Shown piece by piece: positions 1-4,861 of a stretch of 5,689 bases of DNA (its first letter is position 1; each line of letters opens with the position of its first letter). Position numbers and translations under genes: made by a program. Under the pieces are notes generated by a model. That model saw only the letters and a list, made by a program, of their open reading frames with translations, had not been told where the DNA came from and did not search any database. The stretch is from assembly GCA_026984355.1 (NCBI GenBank), contig JALSSG010000006.1:1-5689 (forward strand), in the 5' to 3' direction. The stretch is from Hydrogenothermaceae bacterium. Lineage in GTDB: Bacteria > Aquificota > Aquificia > Aquificales > Hydrogenothermaceae.

Positions 1-534
1 TTTTTTATCTTGTTTTACTTTTAGATTTGCCATCTCATCAACATATATTACATGAGCATTAACTCCTATGTACTGCACTTGATAAGGGTCTATCTCTATC
101 TTTCTTGTAGGTTCTGGCCACTGGTCACTCATTGTATCGTAATGAGAGCATCCTATTCTATAAGTTGTTTGATTACCGTTTTCTATTTTTTCATATATAC
201 ATCTTGTTCCTTTATGACAGGCAGTAAGTGGTATATCACAATTACTTTCATAGAACATATTGTCATCTACTCTGTAGTCTGGAACATTGTTATCTGAAAG
301 GGCATAAAGCTGTACTCTATATCCACTTGCTGCTGGACTTTTGTAGTCAACATTCCACTTTATATAAAACACATCACCAGGATATACAACATCAATTTTA
401 TTTCCGTATTCGTCCTTTATTTCTACAGATTTTATTTTGATAGATGCTTCACTTCCACCACCTCCACCACTTCCACATGATACTAAAGATATAGATACTG
501 CTGTTAAAACAGCTTTAGTTAAAAGTTTTTTCAT
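1..534 (-). CDS. Secreted lipoprotein of unknown function, 3' end cut by window edge
   Basis: An open reading frame of 178 codons runs from an ATG at 534-532 to the first base of the window with no stop, so the C-terminus lies outside. The start is secure: a perfect AAGGAGGT ribosome binding site sits 6 nt upstream. Residues 1-20 form a lipoprotein signal peptide: Lys at 2, 3 and 7, a hydrophobic stretch, then the lipobox LVSC with the lipidated Cys at 20. A Gly/Ser linker (residues 21-28, GSGGGGGS) follows, as expected for a tether between the lipid anchor and a folded domain. The rest is rich in alternating hydrophobic and polar residues, suggesting beta structure, and has four cysteines (C99, C106, C112, C129) that could form disulfides after export. 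CHKGTRC is not a c-type haem motif. I do not recognise the family. The gene is transcribed divergently from the haem membrane protein. Confidence 0.85.
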   Translation of the reverse strand, partial: MKKLLTKAVLTAVSISLVSCGSGGGGGSEASIKIKSVEIKDEYGNKIDVVYPGDVFYIKWNVDYKSPAASGYRVQLYALSDNNVPDYRVDDNMFYESNCDIPLTACHKGTRCIYEKIENGNQTTYRIGCSHYDTMSDQWPEPTRKIEIDPYQVQYIGVNAHVIYVDEMANLKVKQDKK

Positions 535-540
535 CTTTAA

Positions 541-548
541 ACCTCCTT
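541..548 (-). promoter_or_regulatory. Strong Shine-Dalgarno site of the lipoprotein gene
   Basis: On the minus strand this reads AAGGAGGT, fully complementary to the 16S rRNA 3' end, 6 nt before the ATG at 534-532. It fixes the lipoprotein start and is the strongest ribosome binding site I saw in the window, suggesting efficient translation. Confidence 0.85.
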
Positions 549-594
549 GAAAATTTTTTTTGTACAAATAAAAAACGAAAAAAAATCTAAAATC

Positions 595-609
595 TGACAT
601 TTTTTTAAG
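595..609 (+). repeat. Direct repeat copy 1 (TGACA-T tract-AAG)
   Basis: This 15-nt element, TGACATTTTTTTAAG, recurs at 627-641 with one mismatch, offset by 32 bp, which is about three helical turns. A further TGACA lies between them at 617-621. It lies in the divergent intergenic region between the lipoprotein and the haem protein. It may be a regulator site or simply an echo of a -35 hexamer. Confidence 0.4.
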
Positions 610-625
610 AAAAAGCTGACAGTTA

Positions 626-655
626 TTGACATTTTTATAAGCTTTGGTGTTTAAT
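626..655 (+). promoter_or_regulatory. Candidate sigma-70 promoter for the haem membrane protein
   Basis: A perfect -35 hexamer TTGACA (626-631) is followed after 18 bp by TTTAAT (650-655), a 5 of 6 match to the -10 consensus. Upstream DNA (about 601-615) is rich in A and T tracts, as in UP elements. Transcription would begin near 661-663, which coincides with the chosen ATG at 662. The message could then be leaderless, or translation could begin at the in-frame ATG at 683. In such AT-rich DNA a -10-like hexamer can occur by chance, so the -35 is the more persuasive half. Confidence 0.5.
627..641 (+). repeat. Direct repeat copy 2 (overlaps the -35 hexamer)
   Basis: The sequence TGACATTTTTATAAG matches the copy at 595-609 in 14 of 15 positions. 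Its first five bases are part of the TTGACA hexamer at 626-631, so a protein bound to these repeats would compete or cooperate with RNA polymerase at the promoter of the haem protein gene. No function is shown by the sequence alone. Confidence 0.4.
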
Positions 656-661
656 GCTTTC

Positions 662-1417
662 ATGGAACGGTATAAAGATGGAATGTACTGGCTTAACTTA
701 ACAAGACTATCTTTACCTGTAAAAGTACTTTTTACTTTCTATTTACTTATAACATCTGTTGGGTTTGTTGTTGCTGGTATTTTGATTTTACTTTCCCATG
801 GTATGTATGATGGAAAATTTGGTGTTTCTATAGAAGATATTGTTTATAGTTACTACGGTAAAAGAGATGGTTCCAAATTAGAAATTGCCTTAAAAGGTTC
901 TATGAAACCTTATGCTACTGAAGAAGAAAGAAAAATACTTATACAGTGGGTAAGAAAGGGAGCTCCTGATAACGAAATTGACACAAAAGTTATGCCTATT
1001 ATAAAAAAAAGATGTGCAAGCTGTCATTCTCAGATGCCAGAGCTTGACTTAACAAAAAAGGAAATTTTAAAAGAAGTAGCAAAAGTTGACACAGGAATAT
1101 CCATATTAAGACTTACTAAACTATCTCATGTTCATCTTTTTGGAATGTCTTTTATATTTATGTTTATCGGATTTATCTTTTCTTTTTCTGTAGGAATAAA
1201 TAAAATTTTAAAATCAATACTTATTGCTATACCTTTTATATTTCAGTTTATAGATATACTCGCATGGTGGCTTACTAAGTTTCAGCCGTGGTTTGCATGG
1301 TTTGTCATAGTAGGAGGTTTTGGATATTTTATAGCTTCTGGGATAATGATTGTTATTTCTTTATACCAGATGTGGTTTATGAAACCAGTAGACAAAAACT
1401 CCTGGACTACAGATTAA
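662..1417 (+). CDS. Four-helix membrane protein with one periplasmic c-type haem motif
   Basis: This 251-residue protein is numbered here from the ATG at 662. A short basic N-terminus leads into membrane helix 1 (about 19-45). A polar loop of about 100 residues carries a cytochrome c haem motif, CASCH (118-122), preceded by a helical segment with QWVRKGAP. Three further helices follow (about 155-177, 183-204 and 211-238). His156 and His158 lie at the start of helix 2 and could serve as axial ligands. The expected arrangement is the haem loop outside the cytoplasmic membrane, with a role in electron transfer or redox sensing. It resembles, from memory, an uncharacterised cytochrome-like family in respiring bacteria; no partner oxidase or reductase lies nearby. 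Start choice is uncertain: an in-frame TTG at 644 lies inside the likely promoter, no good ribosome binding site precedes 662, and the ATG at 683 would give 244 residues. The stop overlaps that of marC. Confidence 0.8.
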   Translation: MERYKDGMYWLNLTRLSLPVKVLFTFYLLITSVGFVVAGILILLSHGMYDGKFGVSIEDIVYSYYGKRDGSKLEIALKGSMKPYATEEERKILIQWVRKGAPDNEIDTKVMPIIKKRCASCHSQMPELDLTKKEILKEVAKVDTGISILRLTKLSHVHLFGMSFIFMFIGFIFSFSVGINKILKSILIAIPFIFQFIDILAWWLTKFQPWFAWFVIVGGFGYFIASGIMIVISLYQMWFMKPVDKNSWTTD

Positions 1418-2067
1418 TACATATTCCATAGTGATTTAATACCAGAGATTATAAACTGTGAAGCTATTGCACCTACTACAAGTCCCATAATTCTGGTTAT
1501 GATTTTAAGTCCTGTAATTTTTAAAATTTTAGTAAGATAAACAGCATTTTTTAAAGTGAAATAAACTATAATTGTAGCTATTACCACTGCAACAATAAGT
1601 GTAATAAGCTCAACAATATTTTGAGCTTTTATCCTAAATACTAAAAGAGTAGCCATTGTTCCAGGCCCAACTAATATAGGTATAGCAAGGGGTATAATTG
1701 ATATATCTTCTTTTTCAATTGCTTCCTTTTGTTCTGCTTTTGAATGCCTTGTGGTTTCTATAAACTGTCCCTGTATCATTTTTATAGAAATTAATAAAAG
1801 TATAATACCACCTATTACCTTAATAGAATACACATTTATGCCAAATAATTTTAAAGCCATATCACCAAACAGAACTACAACAAAAGAAGCTATAAGTACA
1901 GTGGTAGAAGTTTTTTTTGAAACCATTTCTATCTCTTGTTTATCAGTTGGTTGGTTTAGTAGACTTACCATTATAACAGCTGCTGCTATTGGATTTAGTA
2001 TAGTGAGTAATCCTATCTCAAAGTGAAGAAAATGTTGAATAATAGTAGCTACATGTATATTTTCCAT
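1414..2067 (-). CDS. MarC/YchE-family integral membrane protein
   Basis: This 217-residue protein has the hallmarks of the MarC family (UPF0056): an early LNPIAA segment (residues 24-29), GI followed by IGGIILLLIS (76-94), the conserved PLAIPILVGPGT (126-137) and TRIMGL (191-196) near the C-terminus. Roughly six hydrophobic helices are visible, with a charged loop (about 102-123) between the third and fourth, so it sits in the cytoplasmic membrane. MarC was once linked to multiple antibiotic resistance, but that role is not supported and the function is unknown; a transport role is only a guess. Length is normal for the family. The ATG lies 2 bp after the glgA stop and lacks a clear ribosome binding site of its own, so translation is probably coupled to glgA. 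The stop codon overlaps that of the convergent haem protein gene. Confidence 0.9.
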   Translation of the reverse strand: MENIHVATIIQHFLHFEIGLLTILNPIAAAVIMVSLLNQPTDKQEIEMVSKKTSTTVLIASFVVVLFGDMALKLFGINVYSIKVIGGIILLLISIKMIQGQFIETTRHSKAEQKEAIEKEDISIIPLAIPILVGPGTMATLLVFRIKAQNIVELITLIVAVVIATIIVYFTLKNAVYLTKILKITGLKIITRIMGLVVGAIASQFIISGIKSLWNMY

Positions 2068-2069
2068 AC

Positions 2070-3494
2070 TTAACCAAACTTTAAAGATTCATATAATCTT
2101 ATATATTTTGCAACAGGTTCTTCCCAAGAAAAATTAAGAGTAGATACATACTTTCTTAATTTTTGAAACTTTTCCTTATTTTTATAAAGATTTAAAGCCC
2201 TTTCTACAGCAAATAAAAACTCTTTTATCTGTGGACTTTTAAATAGTATCCCATAGCCATTACTTTCAGATAAATCTTTTACTGTATCTGCCAAACCTCC
2301 AGTTTTTCTTGCAATTATAATATTTGCGTATCGCATGCCTATCATCTGTGATATGCCACACGGCTCTACTATAGAAGGTCTAAGTAAAAAATCTCCTCCT
2401 GCGTAAACTTTTCTACTAAACTCCTCGTTAAAACCAATCTTCACATAAACATTTTTATATTTTTTTCCTATATTAGAAAATAAATTGTTATACTTCTTTT
2501 CTCCAATACCAAAAATCAAAAAGTTTGCATCAAATTTAGACATGTGCTTAATACTGTCTAACAATAAATCTATGCCATGTTCCTGTTTAAACTTACCTAC
2601 AAAGGTTATCAATGGTTTTGTATAATTAGATAAACCAATATCTTCTAACAATCTTTTTTTATTATCTTCTTTTTTCAAAATTTGACTGTATGAATAATTT
2701 TCATATATGAAAGGGTCTTTTTCTGGATTCCAGATTGAATAATCTATTCCATTTAATATTCCATATAGTTTATGACAGTTTTGCTTTATTATCTGGTCTA
2801 ATCCTGCTCCATATTCAGGAGTACAAATCTCCTTCATATAAGTAGGACTTACTGTAGTTATAGCATCACTAAAAATTATTCCTCCTTTTATAAAATTAAA
2901 TTTTCCTTTGTGAAGCAAAAAGTCTTCTGTTAAAAGATTTTTATCAAAACCAAGCTCGTACCCACTTTCTTTGGGGAAAATACCCTGATATAGAAGATTA
3001 TGAATAGTTAACACAATCTTTGTATTAATAAAAATATTTTTAAACCTTGTCTTTATTATTGGAGATATCAAAGAAGTTTCCCAATTGTTTAGATGAATAA
3101 TATCAGGAATAAAGCCTGTTTTCTTTAGAAATTCAATTATTGCACAAGAAAAAGCACCAAATCTTAGATAATTATCTTTATAATAACCATTTTCATCTCC
3201 ATAAATACCTTCTCTGCCAAAGAGTTCGTCATTTTTAAAAAAATAGTATTTTACATTGTCTTTATATTTATATACCTGAAATTTATATTTTTTCTGGTTT
3301 AACTCTACATAAAATTCGATATCAGTTTTCTGAATATTATATTTTTTTATATCTATTGTTTTGTATAAAGGAAGACATACAATCACTTTCAGTCCTTCCT
3401 TAGCTACAAACTTAGGAAAGCTACCTCCTACATCTGCCAGACCACCAGTCTTTACAAAAGGATAAGCTTCGCTGATAACATACACAATTTTCAT
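2070..3494 (-). CDS. glgA: Glycogen synthase (GT5 family), divergent active site
   Basis: This 474-residue protein matches bacterial glycogen/starch synthase over its full length (E. coli GlgA is 477). The enzyme moves glucose from ADP-glucose to the growing end of an alpha-1,4-glucan in the cytoplasm. The N-terminal GT-B domain has KTGGLADV (15-22), which binds the nucleotide sugar, and TIHNLLYQG (163-171) with the catalytic-site His165. The C-terminal domain has NGID (248-251), EPCG (377-380) with the conserved Glu377, and a second KTGGLADT (397-404). Deviations: HxxDW is HLNNW (Asn137 for Asp), the usual R-x-L-x-x-Q-K-G reads KFKQEHG (Lys301 and His306 at the positions of Arg300 and Lys305), and RFEPCG is IVEPCG. 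All are changes at ligand-binding positions, so activity or donor choice may differ. An AGAGGT ribosome binding site lies 6 nt before the ATG. It lies downstream of the galT-like gene and is coupled to marC. Confidence 0.9.
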   Translation of the reverse strand: MKIVYVISEAYPFVKTGGLADVGGSFPKFVAKEGLKVIVCLPLYKTIDIKKYNIQKTDIEFYVELNQKKYKFQVYKYKDNVKYYFFKNDELFGREGIYGDENGYYKDNYLRFGAFSCAIIEFLKKTGFIPDIIHLNNWETSLISPIIKTRFKNIFINTKIVLTIHNLLYQGIFPKESGYELGFDKNLLTEDFLLHKGKFNFIKGGIIFSDAITTVSPTYMKEICTPEYGAGLDQIIKQNCHKLYGILNGIDYSIWNPEKDPFIYENYSYSQILKKEDNKKRLLEDIGLSNYTKPLITFVGKFKQEHGIDLLLDSIKHMSKFDANFLIFGIGEKKYNNLFSNIGKKYKNVYVKIGFNEEFSRKVYAGGDFLLRPSIVEPCGISQMIGMRYANIIIARKTGGLADTVKDLSESNGYGILFKSPQIKEFLFAVERALNLYKNKEKFQKLRKYVSTLNFSWEEPVAKYIRLYESLKFG

Positions 3495-3500
3495 AGAATA

Positions 3501-3506
3501 ACCTCT
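3501..3506 (-). promoter_or_regulatory. Ribosome binding site of glgA
   Basis: The minus strand reads AGAGGT, 6 nt before the ATG at 3494-3492. It confirms the glgA start and shows that glgA can be translated independently of the galT-like gene 65 bp upstream. Confidence 0.7.
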
Positions 3507-3522
3507 TTTAAGTACTCAGCAG

Positions 3523-3541
3523 CCAACTCCGGTGGAGTTGG
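3523..3541 (-). other. GC-rich hairpin between galT-like gene and glgA
   Basis: A perfect 8-bp inverted repeat (CCAACTCC and GGAGTTGG) surrounds a 3-nt loop, in the 65 bp between the galT-like stop and the glgA start. The stem stands out by its GC content in AT-rich DNA. In the transcribed direction it is followed by CTGCTGAG rather than a run of U, so it does not look like a classical intrinsic terminator. It ends about 17 nt before the glgA ribosome binding site and could protect the upstream message end, pause transcription or tune the ratio of the two enzymes. Function is inference. Confidence 0.6.
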
Positions 3542-3559
3542 ATTTATATAATACTCTGT

Positions 3560-4522
3560 TCAAAGTTCAAAACCAGCATGAATTGCTATCCTTGGTAAAA
3601 TCTCAATATACCAGTGATTAAAAAGTTCAATATTATAAAAATAATTCGGAATTTTATACTTGTCTCTTTTTGGAGGAGAAGTATACAAAATCATATTAAA
3701 AGGTGGGTTTATCAGGCTTTTATGAAGCCTTTTTACAGCTATTTTTACTGCATCTATTAAGCTACTGAAAGTTCCCAGTTCAAGAAATGAATGAGAATGG
3801 AACTTTGGAACAATCCTAACCTCAAAAGGATAAAGAGAAGCATAAGGACAGTAAACTAAAAAATCTTGGTTTTCATAGACAATTCTTTTATTAACTATCT
3901 TTTCGAATTTTATTTCATCGCATATCAGACACCTTTCTTTTTCTATAAAATAATTTCTGCACTGGTTTATCTGTGTATCTACAGATTTAGGTATCATTGG
4001 GATAGCAATCAATTGAGAATGAGAATGAACTAAACTTTTCCCAGCTTCCTTACCATGATTTTTAAAAATCTGAACATATTTTACTTTTTCATCTTTATAA
4101 AGAGCTTTCATCCTTTCTTTAAATGCTGTAAATAGATACTTATAGTCTTCTTCTTCAAAATTTTGAATATGTTTAAAATGGTTAGGAGTATCTATTATCA
4201 CTTCGTGATATCCAAAACCAGAAATGCTGTCAAAGATACAATCAAAATTAAATTCAAGTTTTGTATCTGGACTTACCGCAGGATACTTATTTGGTATAAC
4301 TCTAACTTTCCAACCGGGAGAATCAGGTTTAGAATCTTCATCCCTTATGGCAAATACCTCAGGTGGTGTCATAAATTCATTTCCATACTCAAAAGGACAT
4401 CTTTTAACATCACCTATTTCTTCTTCATGAACATGAGTAGCATAATCATGAGGCCTTTTTGCTCTTTCCTCTGCTATTACAGTCCATGTGTTTTTTAATC
4501 TGTTATATCTAAATTCTGACAT
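3560..4522 (-). CDS. galT: GalT-family nucleotidylyltransferase (galactose-1-phosphate uridylyltransferase or ADP-glucose phosphorylase-like)
   Basis: This 320-residue, two-domain HIT-superfamily enzyme would transfer a nucleoside monophosphate between sugar phosphates through a covalent nucleotidyl-histidine. Visible family motifs are RPHDY (23-27), IPNKYPAVS (76-84), NHGKEAGKSL (155-164) followed by HSHSQ (166-170), whose second His (168) is the expected nucleophile, and YPFEVRIVPK (231-240). NHWYIEILPR (302-311) near the C-terminus recalls the bacterial and plant enzymes that include ADP-glucose phosphorylase. Zinc ligands are altered: the usual CPFC is CPFE (Cys42, Glu45), while His106 and His166 remain, and a second CxxC (198-201) is intact. 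The gene precedes glgA on the same strand, which fits a role in the nucleotide-sugar supply for glycogen, but galactose use cannot be excluded. A weak GTGAG lies 5 nt before the ATG. Confidence 0.85.
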   Translation of the reverse strand: MSEFRYNRLKNTWTVIAEERAKRPHDYATHVHEEEIGDVKRCPFEYGNEFMTPPEVFAIRDEDSKPDSPGWKVRVIPNKYPAVSPDTKLEFNFDCIFDSISGFGYHEVIIDTPNHFKHIQNFEEEDYKYLFTAFKERMKALYKDEKVKYVQIFKNHGKEAGKSLVHSHSQLIAIPMIPKSVDTQINQCRNYFIEKERCLICDEIKFEKIVNKRIVYENQDFLVYCPYASLYPFEVRIVPKFHSHSFLELGTFSSLIDAVKIAVKRLHKSLINPPFNMILYTSPPKRDKYKIPNYFYNIELFNHWYIEILPRIAIHAGFEL

Positions 4523-4544
4523 ATTATCTCACTGAAAATTTTTG

Positions 4545-4573
4545 ATTATTAATTTTCCATTCTAAAATTACAA
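4545..4573 (-). promoter_or_regulatory. Candidate sigma-70 promoter for the galT-like gene
   Basis: On the minus strand TTGTAA (4573-4568, 4 of 6 to the -35 consensus) is followed after exactly 17 bp by AATAAT (4550-4545, 5 of 6 to the -10 consensus). Transcription would begin near 4538, leaving a short leader of about 16 nt that includes GTGAG. It would let the galT-glgA-marC unit be expressed apart from cas1-cas2. An AT-only inverted repeat (GAAAATT at 4557-4551 and AATTTTC at 4540-4534) brackets the -10. AT-rich DNA makes chance matches common. Confidence 0.4.
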
Positions 4574-4588
4574 ATTTCAAGTGTTGTA

Positions 4589-4855
4589 TCAAAAGAAAAC
4601 ATCTTCATGGGAAGGTTTTGATACTCCTATGGTTTCCCTGTCATAATATTTCTTTGTTCTGAACTTGTATATCAAAACGCTGTCTTCATTTTCATCCATT
4701 ATATCTTTTAGCTCATCTTTCAGAATTCTTAATGTTGCCTGTGAAATCTCTCCTTCAAAAACGCTATTTTGAACCCATGTTAGATACTTTTTACAGGTTT
4801 TATGGAATTTCTGAACTCTTTTTTCGTTTGCATCATAAACTAAAATAACAAACAT
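4589..4855 (-). CDS. cas2: CRISPR-associated protein Cas2
   Basis: This complete 88-residue Cas2 forms, with Cas1, the complex that captures and integrates new spacers. It begins with the typical beta strand MFVILVYD, whose Asp8 is the conserved metal-site residue of the family. The diagnostic stretch WVQNSVFEGEI (residues 27-37) and a later TIGVSK (75-80) follow. The fold expected is a ferredoxin-like dimer, cytoplasmic. Length is normal for the family. Its ATG lies 4 nt after the cas1 stop, with the ribosome binding site GAGGA overlapping that stop, so the pair is probably translationally coupled. Cas2 alone does not settle the subtype; its partner resembles the type I-B form of Cas1. No CRISPR repeat follows it inside the window. 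Confidence 0.95.
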   Translation of the reverse strand: MFVILVYDANEKRVQKFHKTCKKYLTWVQNSVFEGEISQATLRILKDELKDIMDENEDSVLIYKFRTKKYYDRETIGVSKPSHEDVFF

Positions 4856-4856
4856 A

Positions 4857-4861
4857 TCCTC
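4857..4861 (-). promoter_or_regulatory. Ribosome binding site of cas2 overlapping the cas1 stop
   Basis: The minus strand at 4862-4853 reads TGAGGATATG: the cas1 stop TGA shares its GA with the GAGGA site, and the cas2 ATG follows one base later. The very short spacing favours coupled translation of the two adaptation proteins. Confidence 0.55.

Noticed and set aside
300..330. Haem motif in the lipoprotein
   Set aside because: The lipoprotein contains CHKGTRC, which is not CxxCH; none of its cysteine pairs fits a c-type haem site.
52..440. Two overlapping plus-strand open frames of 81 and 70 codons
   Set aside because: They lie antisense to the lipoprotein gene, which has a perfect ribosome binding site, signal peptide and lipobox; their translations look like random AT-rich sequence.
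551..640. Promoter of the lipoprotein gene on the minus strand
   Set aside because: The region is full of A/T tracts, but I found no -35/-10 pair with proper spacing and at least 4 of 6 matches in both hexamers.
1751..2026. Plus-strand open frame of 91 codons
   Set aside because: It is antisense to marC, whose conserved motifs occupy the same bases; no ribosome binding site or recognisable protein features.
3523..3541. Intrinsic terminator after the galT-like gene
   Set aside because: The stem is good but no U tract follows it in the transcribed direction, so I kept it as a hairpin of unknown role.
4163..4498. Two plus-strand open frames of 111 and 68 codons
   Set aside because: Both are shadows of the galT-like gene on the opposite strand, which carries the family motifs throughout this stretch.
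4523..4588. CRISPR repeat or degenerate array next to cas2
   Set aside because: Only 66 bp of AT-rich sequence with no repeated unit of repeat length; a promoter and leader explain it better.
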